From Lepturacanthus savala (lineage: Eukaryota; Chordata; Actinopteri; Scombriformes; Trichiuridae): a stretch of 64,000 nt of DNA. Shown here one piece after another: positions 45,040 through 59,264 of the stretch (position 1 is its first letter; every line of letters starts with the position of its first letter). Both the position numbers and the translations under genes were made by a program. The stretch lies in the NCBI GenBank assembly GCA_030544235.1, contig CM060484.1, positions 22,218,031 to 22,282,030 of the forward strand, read 5' to 3'. A model generated the notes under the pieces. That model had not been told where the DNA came from and searched no databases. It saw nothing but the letters and a program-made list of their open reading frames with translations.

Positions 45040-45240
45040 ATTATTTTACGGTGAAGCCGGGCCGGGGAGGGGGAATTTTCAGCCATTAGCCCTTTAGTGC
45101 AGGGATCATACTGAGGGTAATAGTGACTAAACACTGAATAAACACATTTGGCTAATAGGTCATTCGAACCTGAAGCTGAGAAGGTCGGCCAGTTGATTGG
45201 CCAGAAGGTTGTTCGGAGCCACCCGTTAGCAATGCATTAA
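45040..45240. promoter_or_regulatory. Candidate conserved non-coding element
   Basis: A balanced-composition, non-repetitive block with CCATTAGCCC, GGCTAATAGG, and two TTGATTGGCC-like motifs (a CCAAT-type core), in AT-rich surroundings. No coding frame is convincing. Function is inferred from composition only. Confidence 0.25.
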
Positions 45241-46830
45241 AAATATATCACTCAAAACTGCAAAAATATATGTATATCCACACAAATGGACAAAACAAAC
45301 ATTTATAGCACAACAGTATTGTTTTTTTAGTCTGGACTGTCACAAGCGATTAGAGCCACTACTGTAAATCATAATTTCAAGGGAAAAAAGCAACACAAGT
45401 GAGTCCTGCAGCTGACACGCAATTAACATTGTGTGTGTCAGCTTTAATTAAAGCTTTCATTGCCACTGGGCAATTTAAGATTTTCTTTTCTGGTTTCTTA
45501 CACAAATGCTTAAAAATGTATACAACACTATAAGGGGAGAGAGTCTCAAAAACTCAAATAACTAGGGTGCCAACTAACAAATAATCATCATCATGTTTTC
45601 TTTTCATCAATATACAGTGTGATCTGTAAGTCCAAAAATGGTGAAAAATGTTTCCCAAGGTCACATTCTCACGTCTTTTTTGTCTTGACCAATACTTTAT
45701 AACAAAACGATATTTAGTTTACTGCCATAGAAGACTAAAAAAACCAAGAATCCTTCACATTTCAGAAGCTGGAATCAGAGAATCTGGGCATATTTGTGTT
45801 CTAATATTATATAATTGGATCATTAGAAAACCATGCATTGAAATGTAGGAAGTACTAAGAGCTAAGTGAACAACTTTATGTTTGGGTTGTTTATTCTATG
45901 CCAGTTACCCTTTATGAACAGATGTTTATGTAAAACCTTAATCTGTATGGTAACTGTGAAATAAAGTGAAGTAAACTTTTTTAACCTCTGAATAGATAAG
46001 TAGTATAATAAAATATCATTGAACTAAAAAAGACACTTACCCTCTGAATACTTAATTACATTCCACATCTCCACAGGTATCATATGTCAGGTTTATAGTC
46101 AGATTAATCAACCAACAATGGCTGAAAGACACTTATTCATCATAGAGTCAAATCAAAGTTGACCATTATGTCCTTTAATTGGATTTTTTTTTCATTTGTA
46201 CTTCAGTGTTGTTTTAAATGATTGCAAGTACTTGGTATTATTTTGCAAACACACACAAACACACACACACACACATACACACACACACATCACATACATA
46301 TTCACAAAGACAGCTTCAGGCACTGCATGGTTAGGGTGAAACATAACTGCTCACCTAATTAACACAGGCTGAAGGTTCCTCCTCTAATTCCAGCACCTTT
46401 AACCTCAAACACAAGAGCTGGCTACTCACCAGAGGAGCTCGACCCCGGAGCTCTCCACGGCAAATACTGTACAACCCTTTTCATTTCAAATTCATATTCA
46501 TATATAAGTACATAAGTTCATATAAAAGTACATACTCTGTACTTTTCTATTTATAGAGATATATTTATCTGCATTTTTTCCATCTCCAGGACCAATATGA
46601 GTAATTTAATCACTCAATTTCCACCCTGATTTCATCAGTATGGCTGTTTACACTGGATTTATCCTCAGATTCGTGAGACTTTTAAGACGTGTCTGCAGCA
46701 GAATATGTGATTATACTTTTTTTAAACATATTTGTTTTTACTGCAGAATGCATTCACAGTGTGAGGAAAGCACTGGTCACTCTCTCTCTCTTTCTGTTTC
46801 TCTTCCCATCACTCTCTTTTTCTATGCCTG

Positions 46831-46868
<38 letters not shown>

Positions 46869-49598
46869 CTCTGTCCCTCCCTTCTGTTTATTCTTCTGGC
46901 GGTGCAGCAGGCCTCCAGGGCCCAGAGGCAAGTCATGTTCTCAGGGAAACTGCAACTCTCCACAGAGCCGATATCAAAATAGTTTAAAATGAGAATTGTC
47001 TGATAGTTTCCAGTGAGTATAGAGCTGAGCCAAACACTTCATATCGCCCTGCCAGCAGAATGCAAACAGAGCCGGAGGCTGGGAGAGAGCAGAGATGCAA
47101 GTGAACCTGTTGTGTTCTTGTCACACAACAGACCTCAGACCACTCTGGTTGGCTTAGTTGGCTGGGACCAAGGTTTCCATTTCTTTCTTTTTTTTTTTTT
47201 TCAATTTAAAGTAGTGTGTTGTTTTTGCTCAAATAGTCAAGGGTGTGCAGGTGGTGACTCTTGTTGGGGAAATATTTTGTCAGAGCTAGAATACTGAGAT
47301 GAACCAGGCATCAGCAGCACTAGGTTGAAGTCAGGTAAATTTCAACATCAGGTAAAATGGGACAAACTTTTACAGCTTATAGCAATACATGTTATTGCAT
47401 TGCTGCTACAAATGTCCTTTACAAGAAACCATAGCTTTTGATTGATCTGAGATAACTAGGATGGGTGGAATAAAATTTTTAGAAATAACCGGCTCCAGAA
47501 CTTGCACATTGAACCATCTGGCATGTTGATTTTGCTCTTTTTTGCACTGTGGCTGAAACAATAAGAGTGTAACACCAAAAACGTTGCATTCTGTTAAATG
47601 TTTGACTTATAATCAACGTATTTTCACAATACACTTTACTTTTTATGGAATGATGTGGTGTCATAAAATCACTAGTTCCTGTGGTAGTCTATACTTAACT
47701 GATAAAAGGACTTAAACGTTAAAAAAACAAAGTTTTGAAGGTGATGTTTAAAAGCTCCATAGATTCTAACGTATTTTACTCTGCAACATATTTTCTTTAT
47801 AATATATACCAGAAAACCATATTACCTTCTAAAAGTAACATTTTCTTGATAATCTAGCCAAAAACGGACCTAATACCCAAATCATAAAAACCGCCAACAT
47901 TGACAGACCTGATAAAAATAAATTGCACAGTTTGAGTGAAGTGATTCTGAAGAAAAAGCACAAGCGAAACACCACAAAATTTGGTATTGCCCTTTAATCT
48001 GTGATTAAAAGGTAACTGAGACCATTTTATTTAAAAAAAAATCAGTTTATTTGACATTAAACACAAGGAAGTAATATAATATGCAAGCTATGATTTCTGG
48101 TTTAGAGTTGTCTTCTAAAACCTATATTTCCCCACTGAGCATATTTAAGATTATTACAAATAATTACTCCCCACAGATATGGAAAGGTGCACTTAACAAC
48201 TTAACAGTGTGTTGGTTCGCTGGTCTGTTGCTGTGGGAAATCTTTAGAGAAACACATTAGACGTGAGAGTGGTGTCATCATTCTAAATGAAATTCACAAA
48301 TGAATGTGATTAAGTAAAATGTAATGACCCCCTATGTATGTGAATTGTCACTTTTTCAGGAAATATACCCAAAAAATGTGCTGATATTATTGATGTGCTG
48401 GTAGATTTAGTATTTCTATGTATTTGTGTAAAGCAAATACCATTCTGAAACTATTTTTCTTTTATTTTGCCTTCATTTGTTTGCCCCATGTTGTTTCTTT
48501 GTGCTGGCGTTGGGTTAGTGTTTTTGTCAGGTAGCTGGAAATGCCAGCCTAGAGTTACACAACGTGTAATCTGAAATAAATTATATTATCATTACCACAT
48601 TACTCACAGCCAGGACAATGATGTGTGGGAAGTAGGTGAAGGATTCTTTTTTTGTATGTTGTTTTGTGTGTGTGTGTGTGTGTGTATTCTTAATGTGATT
48701 TATAATTAAATTTTACGTTCTTTCTACGTTTCTACGTTTTTTTAAAAAAAAAAAAAAACAACTTCTCTTCTGTCTTGGTTCAGACTCACTCATAGATGTC
48801 CTGACTCTTTTGTAAAGGATATATATCTCACTTATGGATATTATTTGTCACTCTCTGGGTTAAACACACCAGTTTAAATCTCTAATGTTTGACTTTCAAT
48901 GGGAATACACATTTAAATGAAGAATAAATTTTAAAAAGTACAAATAAAATGAGCATGTCTTCATGTTGGGGGCTGGTGGACTCTGCCTGAATAAGCACTG
49001 GAACTTTCCAGCATTTCTTTTCCTTCTTATTTATTTTTTGTCTGTGTTGTTTTCTCAGTATTGCAATGCATCACTTGACATTACCCAAGCAAGTTTGAGC
49101 TGCAGCGCATCAGCTGAAAGCAATTTGGTCCGGAGCGCAGCTGCCAGGCGGATAAGACTTTCCTTCTTTCGTTTACTTTGAAATGTTCCTTTTTTTCAAC
49201 ATCCAAAATACACAAGGCAGCCAAATTGCTGACATGTGTGAGAGGGGCAGCGAGACTCCTGCATTCTTTCATGCCCCACTATGCAAAACTCCACATTGTT
49301 TATTTAAAGAACACTGAACACTTTAGCACTATTAAGAAACATGTCATATAGTAAACTAAAGGTTTCCTCTCAGGAAAAATCCCTGTCAGTTTATTTTTCT
49401 TTTGCAAAAAGTTATTTTAGTTTTGAGTCACAAACTGCCTGCATTCACAATTAAGCAACGGTGTTGTAACCCGGCTTGTGTGGAGCAGGACTAGGTAAAC
49501 CTGGAAGTGCCGTGATTATTTATGTGTTGAGGTATTGACGGGCGAGATGGAAGGACTGGACTGTCTCTTTCTCGCTACCTTACACTGACCCAAACAAC
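45241..49598. other. Non-coding DNA
   Basis: No gene is seen. Contains a CA-rich tract (about 46250-46290), a (CT)n tract (46831-46866) and a (TG)n tract (about 48666-48686). The 115-aa frame at 46640-46987 crosses the CT tract and is not credible. The rest is AT-rich. Confidence 0.55.
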
Positions 49599-50095
49599 AC
49601 AACGCAGCAGATGGGGAGTGAGGGGTTTCATATATTTTTAGCAGCTTGGCTAACTTAAAATTCATCTAACTAAATAAAATAAAAAATATATATATTTGTA
49701 AGACAATTTAATCGCATCTGAAAAGATGTTTACTGTGAATTGGCTGTAGCCTCAGCATGGACGATGTTTCCAGGAAAAAGAAACATAACCCAAAGTTTTT
49801 TTGTATCTCTTTCTCTCTCTTCCTATGGCTTTATTATGAACTGCAGACAACGCAGCAGATGGGGAGTGAGGGGTTTCATATATTTTTAGCAGCTTGGCTA
49901 ACTTAAAATTCATCTAACTAAATAAAATAAAAAATATATATATTTGTAAGACAATTTAATTGCATCTGAAAAGATGTTTACGGTGAATTGGCTGTAGCCT
50001 CAGCATGGACGATGTTTCCAGGAAAAAAAAAACATAACCCAAAGTTTTTTTGTATCTCTTTCTCTCTCTTCCTATGGCTTTATTATGAACTGCAG
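49599..50095. repeat. Recent 248-bp tandem duplication
   Basis: Unit 1 (49599-49846) and unit 2 (49847-50095) start with ACAACGCAGCAGATGGGG and end with GAACTGCAG. They differ at only about three or four places (a C/T, a T/G, and A-run changes), so the duplication is young. No gene inside. Confidence 0.95.
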
Positions 50096-50213
50096 ACAAT
50101 TAAGAGAATAGCAAGAGTTAAGTTTAATCCATGGTAGGGCCGAAGAGGAAAATTAAAGATGACATGACTCTGACACATGAGGATCTGAGTGGAAAACAGG
50201 GAGCAGGACAGAT

Positions 50214-50241
50214 GGGGGGGGGGGGGGGGGGGGGGGGGGGG
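50214..50241 (+). repeat. Homopolymer G run, about 28 bases
   Basis: An uninterrupted G tract in a purine-rich stretch about 120 bp after the tandem duplication. Its exact length is unreliable in any assembly. It could form a G-quadruplex. Confidence 0.85.
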
Positions 50242-52214
50242 CATGGACAAGGGAAAAGGGCAAAAAATCTGACATGTAAAGGCAGGGGCTACAGCCAGAG
50301 GACAAATCCGTGCGTCAGCGAATGTGGAGGAAGAGGAGAGAGGACTTCAAAGAAGAAAAAAGACGGGAGGGCTGGGTTGTGAGTGATAGCCCACCAGGGC
50401 CTCGGAGCGGCCCGGCACTGGGAAAATGGCTAACCTACCTTGACATGCATAGGAAACCCAAAACTCTCCAAGCCCCCTTGTCAGATAGGAGCCACCCAGA
50501 GGAGCCCAGCCACAACTGTGTAGCCCGAGCCGCTGTGTGTCCTCTTTAACTAGTGCTGTTTAGATGAGCACATGGCGGAGGAATGCCTCAGTATACCTTA
50601 GCAGAAACCACAAGCACAACAGCATTAGGGACGACATCAGCTTTCCCAGCGTATGGGAATAAGTCAACTCTGGCTACCAGGGAGATTATAACTGCTGGCT
50701 GGGGTTCAATGTGTAAATGTGTGTGTGTATGTGTGTCAGTTGGTCTGTGTAAATGCACAGGCATATCCTTCAAGGAAAAGTCCCTTTGATGCTGCTATGC
50801 TGCAGGAAAGCTGTTAATATGAGGCGACAAGGGCAAAGTGACTCCGAAGTGGTTTTGAGTCACGTTATATTCGAGTAAAGCAGGAGTTGTGATGCGATAT
50901 TAGGGGAAAGTTTCTAACTTTGGTGACAAGGAGCAATTATTTAAAAAAGCATCGCTCCTTCACTGTGTTGAATGTTGTGGGAATGACAACTTTACAAACG
51001 TATGGTGCCAAAGTTCCTCAGTTTGCTGCTTCCACCAGACCTCAACAAGGGAAACACTGTCAGAGGAAACACAGAGGGGAATTTTATGGTAATGAGATTG
51101 TGAATGTGGCAAATATCCACTTGATATGAGCAACCAGGTCTGCCAAAGCCTTGTAGAAGCTGCAGAATGCGTTTTTTTGCACAAAATGATGGTGGACTGT
51201 GGATTTTGGCCCTCAGCACTTAAATTGAAAGAATATTTGAAAGGAACCTTTTAATAGCTAACATGAACAGGAGGACTGATTGCAGCAAGGAAAACCTCTT
51301 TCAACATTTCATATATGGTCACCTGACCTGTTTTAAGACAGACTTGAAAACATTGTGAAACTTTCCTTTAACACCACTTTGAAAAGGAAAATTAAGAGTG
51401 TTGTTTCGATGGTCAGATTACAGAAAGACTTCACTAATACTTAACAGCTCTGCTCATCAGATCTACTTATGTAGATTCCTGGAGAATCGGAGATTGCGAC
51501 ACAATAAACACCTACGGTCCCACACTACTTATTGAGTTGCAATTTTTGATCCTCAAAGAATTTACAAAAAGTAAATAAAACTGTGAGTCTACCTTTTCTC
51601 AATAGTCTGAAGCACACAAATTGGGAGAGAAAACTACAGATACAGAATAGTTTTCATCCTGCTATAAAGTAGACATGTTGTAGAAAGTGATATTTAATAT
51701 ATATAGATTTAATATATTTTTGATTATAAAAAGGTCTAGGGGGTTTATAAATATTGTCTCATGTTTTATTAAAATGTTCAATCCATAATTCATTAAAACT
51801 AGTCAGGATTTTTGTATACAGTCAACATCTATCCATTCACAGCCATTCAAATCACTCAATCAGGAAAGATTCTCATTAATATTAATGAGAGAGACACAAC
51901 ATGACCTGCTTTTTCTAGAGCTCCAGAGAGGAAATATAAAATTATGTTGAGATTAATTTTAGTAATTTAAACCACAAATTTAGTGCTATCAAAACACCCA
52001 GGAAAAGATTTGTGAATGTGGATGCAGGGTATATAATTTTAAAATAAAGATATGAAAAAAGCAATATCACTTAACCAGTAGTCCAACCAATAGTTTTGTC
52101 AGAGACAGAAAAGCGCAGATGCAAAAATTAATGATGCACAGAGCAGAGGCATTGTTAGTGTTATAACTATTACCTGAGCTTTATATATCACATAAATCAA
52201 ATAATCAAATAAAT
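50242..52214. other. Non-coding DNA
   Basis: A moderately GC-rich, non-repetitive stretch (50380-50560) precedes AT-rich sequence. No open frame shows a domain and no repeat family is recognised. Confidence 0.5.
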
Positions 52215-52560
52215 TACAGTAGTTAAAGTATTACTGTATTATAGTGTAAGTACAACTGAAATTGTAGTATTTAATTGATTTTTATTGTACAACTAATAAC
52301 GTGATAGTGTGAATTCAACCAAAATCATAGTATTTCATTGATTTTTTTTGTAAAATTAATCACATAATACTGGAAATACAACTGAAATCACTGTGATTTT
52401 ATTGTACAATTAATCACCAAATACTGTAAATACAACTGAAACCACAGTATTTCATTTATTTTTACTGTACAATTAACCACATAATACTGTAAATACAACT
52501 GAAATCACAGTATTTGTTTTTTTTGCTTGTTTTTTTACAGTAAAGATATAATACTGTAAA
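52215..52560. repeat. Degenerate tandem repeat, about 62-bp unit, five copies
   Basis: The phrase ATACTGTAAATACAACTGAAA(T/C)CACAGTATTT recurs in variants near 52251, 52313, 52378, 52431 and 52493; spacing varies from 53 to 65 bp. Non-coding. Confidence 0.7.
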
Positions 52561-53004
52561 CAGAAGTACAGTACTTCTACTGTAAAATTCACAGTAACTT
52601 TCTGAATAATTGCTGACAGTTAATCACCAAAAAGGAAATGGTTTTATAGTGTATTAACTTGTAAAAAAAATACTTTATTAATTATTATTATTATTATTAA
52701 TTATAATTTAACTATGGAAAGCATTTTGTTGCACACAGTAGATTACACTGTCTGTCCAGATGAAACTCCAAATAATTATAATTAGTTCACTTCATGAATA
52801 CAAATGTATGGAGGAGAGGAGAAGAGAGGAGAGAAAGAGAAGGAAAAGGATTGGATGTTGGCACGCAGGGAAAGGCAGTCTGCGGTAGACTTGTAAATAG
52901 CCGGAGGGACAGAGAGATGGAGGAATGGAGCTATCAGCAGAGAAGTGATGAAGGTCTGGGATCAGGCCAAGATAAACACTGGCTGGCCCAGAAGGAACTA
53001 CAGC

Positions 53005-53005
<1 letters not shown>

Positions 53006-53080
<75 letters not shown>
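53006..53080. repeat. (CA)n microsatellite
   Basis: A pure CA tract of about 75 bp. The Cys/Val and Thr/His frames through it are artefacts. Confidence 0.97.
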
Positions 53081-53082
<2 letters not shown>

Positions 53083-53677
53083 TATGAACTTCACTGGCAC
53101 ATACATGCACAAATGCACACAAACATACAGAAATACTTGAGGCTGCAAGCACTTTATACCCGCCATACATCCACATGGAACACATGTACATGCATGCTCA
53201 CACATGATGCATGACACACACACACACACCTGCAGTCAAATAAATAGCATCCTGCATGACTCCCAGACCACAGTGTCTTGAGTGTTAAGCTGTGTGACAA
53301 CAGCCCGAGCCATCATTTCGACATCACATTTCATCACACACTTCACATTAGTCCATTTGCTCAGATACCACAGAATAAACATGCAGTGGAAATGAATGGC
53401 TGGAGTTTTATTTTTAAACACATGGAGTAAACAGACTCAAAACTTAGCTGAGCCCTCTGAAAATCCCTCCTAATGCCTTGGCAGAGTCATTTAGAATACT
53501 AATCAATCCTTTACAGTAAAAAAAAGAACAAAAAAAATCTTTCATTCCTAAAAAATAAAATAAATAAAAGAAGTTATGTGCTGTAGATGTAATCATACAG
53601 GATGGGTAAAATGTTAGCAGCTACTGTTAATGTTCACACTTGCTTGTGTCTTTTTTGTTTTGCATTGTATCTGTTCA

Positions 53678-54051
53678 GGGCGACATGGTGGCGCAGGGGT
53701 TAGCGCTGTTGCCTCACAGCAAGAAGGTCGCAGGTTCAAGACCTCCTTGGTCCGGGGTCTGGGACCTTTCTGTGTGGAGTTTGCATGTTCTCCCCGTGTC
53801 TGCGTGGGTTTTCACCGGGTACTCCGGCTTCCTCCCACAGTCCAAAAACATGCTGAGGTTAATTGGAGACTCTAAATTGCCCGTAGGTGTGAGTGTGTGA
53901 GTGAATGGTGTGTGTGCCCCACGATTGGCTGGCGACCATCTGGGGTGTATCCCTGCCTCTCGCCGTAACGCGCTGGGATAGGCTCCAGCAGACCCCTGCG
54001 ACCCTAATGAGGAATAAGCAGGTATAGAAAATGACTGACTGACTGACTGAC
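53678..54051 (+). mobile_element. Full-length tRNA-derived SINE
   Basis: Same family as 26297-26662, with the same A-box and B-box motifs in the head and an extended (ACTG)n tail. A 12-bp target duplication, TGTATCTGTTCA, flanks it at 53666-53677 and 54052-54063. Near-identity to the 26-kb copy suggests recent activity. Confidence 0.92.
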
Positions 54052-54489
54052 TGTATCTGTTCACCTCTGTTCATGTGTATGCACACGTCAGTGTGTGTTT
54101 TACTGTCTGTCTGTGACAGAGCCTTATTAGTGTGCTGCGAGGCGAGAGCTCTCCTGCTCTGTCTTGTCTCTGACCAGTGAGCATCTTGGGTGAAACCATA
54201 CGATTTTGTAGTGGTTTCTTAAGACCGGCATTCAGAGACATTTGGCAAAACTAAATCATGAAAGAGCAACCTCGAAGTGTGTCTGTCTGGAGTGCAAAAT
54301 TCAAACCGTGGTCATCACTCTGTCACCATGCAGATTTTAGGCTTTAAGGGCCTTCATTGTTGTGTGTGTGTGTGTGAGAAAGTTTTCCTAATTACTTTAA
54401 ATGTAAGCAAAATTAATCACAGTTGTAATGCTAATATGTCATTGGTATAAAGGAGGGTAATTACTAAAAAGAAAATAATTAAAAATGAA

Positions 54490-55185
54490 GAAATAAGTTA
54501 TTATGGAAATAATTTAAAACCAGATTTTCAAACCGGAAACCATATAATAAAAAAATGGACCAAATACACCACACATGACAGATCCCTGAAGCTTTTTTTG
54601 AAATACTAACTCTACTAACTCCCAGCATCAGAGATTTGTGATGCCAAAATGGGTGTTTATGGTAAATTTATTCCTCGTTTGAAAATGAATCAGCTTGACA
54701 GCACATGTTTTGCATTTCATTGAATATATCATGTTTATAACTTTGCTACTTCAATTTAACAACAAATTATTTGAACAACAGAAACTATATTCATTCAAAA
54801 ATAAGTGAATCAGCTAAATCGAATATGCAACTCGTTATCATTTTTCTTATTGTGACATACATCACATGAGGTTTTCCATGATTATTTAAAGGCTAAAAGC
54901 CTAATGTGACATAAATATCACCACAATATTTTCCCAACTTGTTTTATATCAATTTATTAAAGAATTATGGTCAGACCCAGTCACATGTAATATAGGACAT
55001 GTTATTAAACCATTAACATTGTTAAATGGCTTGAAACTACCTTAGTATTAAAAATCAAGCAGTAGTGTTACACACTGTCACATGACCACTCCAGGTTGTT
55101 CAGTATATGTCACTTAGGGCTGAATGAAAATTTTCCAGAACATTTAAAGGGGCACCAGAATAAGAGTGGGTTCTTATGGGTTAAA
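54490..55185 (+). repeat. Dispersed repeat family R3, copy 2
   Basis: The uninterrupted counterpart of 26165-27100; it shows what the 26-kb copy looked like before the SINE entered. Non-coding. Confidence 0.6.
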
Positions 55186-58100
55186 GAAAAAGTGTTTGTT
55201 TAGGGATAAGTTTAGTGTACAAACCTTCTTCAATGTAGCTTCAACTATCTGAGAAGTTGTCCTGAAGCACTTTAATTAAATACTGGCAGGTAAATGGATG
55301 AACCGTCAGTCTTTTACTATCAGGCTACCATCAACCAATCACATCAACAAACCAATACATTATGACGTAGTAAGAGATGCTGAAGAGGAAATGCAAGAAA
55401 ACTCTTCAGTAGCATTCTTTGCTCTTCTTTCAAAGAAGAAATAGTGATATAACTGATGGTGTAGCAGCATCTATACTAACCTCTTGCAGCTGCCATTATT
55501 GTTTTTGAATGAACATTTCTTGCTGTCATCACAACTAAACCTCACCCCCAAACTGCCAGTAGTTTTTACAGGATGCTGATTGGTTCAAACCACTGTGTTT
55601 CAGCCACAGGCCATAACTTGGAGCCTGAAAAATGTAAATTTAAATGCAGTATTCTGGTGCAATATGAGATCAAAATCAAGAAGCTATAGATTATCAATAA
55701 TCCATGCATAATAACATCTTTCAGATTGAGCTATGTGCCAATTAATTGCATTTTTATCTCTTCTAAATGTACCTTAAATGGGTAATTTTCAAATTTGTAA
55801 TACTCTTGTCATGTGAGTGGACAAATACGCTTCAGGCAAGTGTCTGATGTGTTTGATTATTGGAACAATGAGACAATATATTTCAATATAATATTTCAAT
55901 AATAATGTCAAACCTCAGTTTGACTTTTAAAATGCTCAAAACAATTGTGTTAAACACAAATCAAACCAGCTTCTGTCATGTTGAGCCTAACTTATAAATG
56001 CAGTGATACCCAACCAGAACTCTGGACACATCTTGGATGTTTTCTCCCTGTTTTTATGGTGTTAACATTAATTCTGAGCCCTAAATATAATAAAAATGTG
56101 TCTACTATAGTCAAAGTACGGTGAGTGTTGTACCAAAACGATGGCTCTGATGGCAAGATTCTCACTGTTCTTGCCTTAAACATAACCAGGTGGGTGTGTC
56201 ATGTGGTAAAGTCCTGGTTGGCAGGAGGAACAGTAGCAATGCAGCAAACAGCTTCATATGCAGAGAATTTGGTTTTCACCACGTTTTTTTGTAAAACACC
56301 AGAAGTTTGTTGATAATCAGCTGTTGATATCAACCACAACATTTCTGGCTTTGGTAAAGAGAAGGATGCTGTGGCGCTGCCTGTTCTTTATTTCTGGCTG
56401 GACAGGTTAAATGTGAAGTGATTGTTTTTTTTTGTTTGGCTGGTTTGTTTTCAGTTTATTTATTGCTTTCCGTCTTCCTCTGCCCTTTTATGTATTTATA
56501 TATTTGTTTCTTTATTTAACTTTTATTTTTATTTATTTTCTTTGGAAGTTGTAATAAACTGTCCAATAAAATTTTAATTCATCAGTTTATACTCTGATAG
56601 AACATCCTTAACACTGACGGAGAACGCAGCTCATATAATAACCTACATCCCTAGTTCCCTATTCTCTCAAACATCAGCAATGTCAAGCAGTCTTTATTTA
56701 TTCATTTTGGTGTGAAACATCACTGTTCCTAACTCTGCTGTGACCATTTCTTTATTTCATACATTCATGGCTCCTCTCAGGAAACAAACCACAGCTGCCG
56801 CTTATGTGTGCACTTGTGAATCTGTGCAAGTTTCCCACTTTTAAAGCTCTCAGATTCATAATCTCCATTAGTGGATGTAGTGGTGGTACTTTGCTTGTGT
56901 GTGTGTGTATGTATGTGTTTTATACATAAAGCAACCTGCATGCCTGTTCAAAGCCTCCCTATGAGGAGATGAGAGGAGACATGAAAGCAGCACTCAACAA
57001 CGTGGACAGTCTGAAAGATCACAGAGCTAAATGGCACCAACATAAACAAATCAAACACACCTATATTTTAGAGTTTGTAAAATATTGTACACCCACATGT
57101 CAGGGTCTTTTAATGGATGCAGCACAGCAGATGTCCTATGGAAGAGAGGTGCACTTTAGTGTTAAAGAAATTCTACAGATTGGAAATTCTATTTTCTGAC
57201 TTCAAATAGCACTAATTTTCTGTTCATCTATAATTGAATAAATTAGTTCATCGCGTTTTCTGACTTGAGCTCCATCTTCTGTTTCAAACTTGACGGAAAA
57301 GAGAAACAAACATCTGTCGGCTATGATTCCTAGTTGCTCATCATGTCCATTTTATTGTGTTAAACCCGTCACTTAACAATGGGAATATTGACAGAATATT
57401 GACTGTGTTATGAAAAAAGGCAGTATGTTTGACTTTTTTCAGTGCGTCAGGCTCTCAGGCGGCCCGTAGCTTTGTAAAAAAGCCTAGTATTGTATTTCTT
57501 TCCTGTGCCAGAGCCCGTTTCCTGTGGTGGTGCCGTGTCAAACAACGATGACCCTCTGCTTCCTGCAAGTCGTATGGAGACGGGGGCCTGCCACGAGCCC
57601 TGAGGCCTCGCCGCCAGCCACTGAACGAGCCTCAAGCCACCAACCCCCCCGCACTCCTATCTGTATGTTTTCAAGTCATTCCCCACCATGCCCCTTCTGG
57701 ATCTCACGGTTTTCCTTTCGATCTCTTGTTCCCGTCCTTTCTCTGTAGCCTCCCACTCCTCTCTCTCCTCCTGGATGCGCTTTCCTTCAGTTTGTCTCCT
57801 TTTTCTTATTTGCCTCCTGTATGCCCCTTGCCCCCTTTCTCCTCCATGTTCCCCTCTGCCTCACACCTCCTTTCCTCTCTGCATCTCTTCTTCCCTCCTC
57901 CCTTTGTCCTACAGTCCAGGTCAGCGGAGGGGTTTGTCAGACGTTTCCTGTGCGAGCCGCAGGTCTGGACCACACCTTCGCAAGGGGGATTTCTGCAGCG
58001 ATTTCTGCCTTATAGAAACACGGGAGAAGTGTAGACCCAGCGCTACTGGACATACTGAACACATATAGTTGTTTTGGAAATAAGCGGTGACTGTTGAACT

Positions 58101-58979
58101 TTGTGAGATTATAAACGTTAGAAACGTGTGGGAAAAATGTTGAGCATGCAATAGGCATAGTATCACTGTTCAATCTAGAATAAGCAAAAACAAAACAAAA
58201 ACGTGTATTTTTACATATTCTGAATAAAATCAGTGGCTGTCACAGTGGAGAACTGATGACCTCCCTCCCTGTTTTTCTGCACTGAAATAAGATGTTTTTA
58301 TATCATGTGCAAACATCCTTGGGCCACATATCTGCTTTTGAGTATGAGAAAGCTGTCAAATCATGCCTTACAATCGGTCCCCATAGAAATCAACCACATG
58401 GCAGGGGTTAAAGACTCAACCTGCCTGACGTTTTGTAGTGGAGCAAGTCAAAATCCCAGCTACTCTCCACATTCAAGTTCGACTGCGACTTTGACTCTGG
58501 ACGACGTCCCAGCAGTACGTGAGCGTACGTGTGTACATTGGCACAGTCCCACTATGTTCCACAGGACAGTGTGTCTTTTGAATTACTTCTCATCTCCTTT
58601 CATTCAAGGTCATGTTAATGCGTGTGTGCGCCGGCAACAAATAACGTCCTCTCTCTGTGCATCTTCGTCCAGAGGGGCAGGTCAGAGGCAGGAAGCGAGC
58701 TGGGAGAAAAGGAGGAAGCAGAAGCAGCTCTCTCTGACTGCAGGTAGTGACCTTTTACCTTCACCTCCAACCTCAACCCTCCATCAGTGTGACAATAAAT
58801 TCTTGACAAAACACAGATGTGTAAAAAGCTGTGGCGTTACCTACAATTTGCAAATATTGAAGGGACTTTGTCTGGCATCGTAGAGTCTTGAAATATTTTA
58901 ACCCTGTCAAATAATTAACAAATCCTCTTCGTTAGTTATAATTAAGTGTGAACTTACTCAGAAAAAACAGGAATTATAA
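55186..58979. other. Non-coding DNA downstream of ndufa8
   Basis: No gene is supported. The 57430-58030 part is GC-richer and C-rich, with overlapping Pro/Ser/Leu frames that look like composition artefacts. The 192-aa plus-strand frame at 58305-58883 has no domain I recognise and no clear splice or promoter context. Confidence 0.5.
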
Positions 58980-58993
58980 TTTATTTCTTTATT
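58980..58993 (-). terminator. ndufa8 polyadenylation signals
   Basis: Two minus-strand AATAAA hexamers (58993-58988 and 58985-58980) lie about 275 nt after the ndufa8 stop codon, a plausible 3' UTR length. Confidence 0.6.
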
Positions 58994-59264
58994 ATTAACA
59001 GCAACAAATAATAACAGCATGTTGCATTTGTTCACTCATTACATTTACAGAAGTGGTCAGGAAAGCAGTACGGATTCATGGACTAGGTTCACACAATCAT
59101 CCAAACTTCGTTCCTTCATCACAATGTTTGATGATGCTGCAGGTGCAGCTGCGGACATGAGGCCTGTCCAAAATCACCTCACACGGTTTTGGTAAAAAAG
59201 CCGAATGGATGGTTTTGGACAGAGCCCATGGCGGTGGAAGGTGACTTGACATTCTGGAACTGCC

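Noticed and set aside
46880..46990. Possible exon after a CT-rich tract and CAG acceptor-like site
   Set aside because: No recognisable protein similarity and no partner exon; the pyrimidine tract is a microsatellite.
58305..58883. 192-aa plus-strand frame downstream of ndufa8
   Set aside because: No domain, signal or splice context that I recognise; a frame of this length is possible by chance in a less AT-rich stretch.
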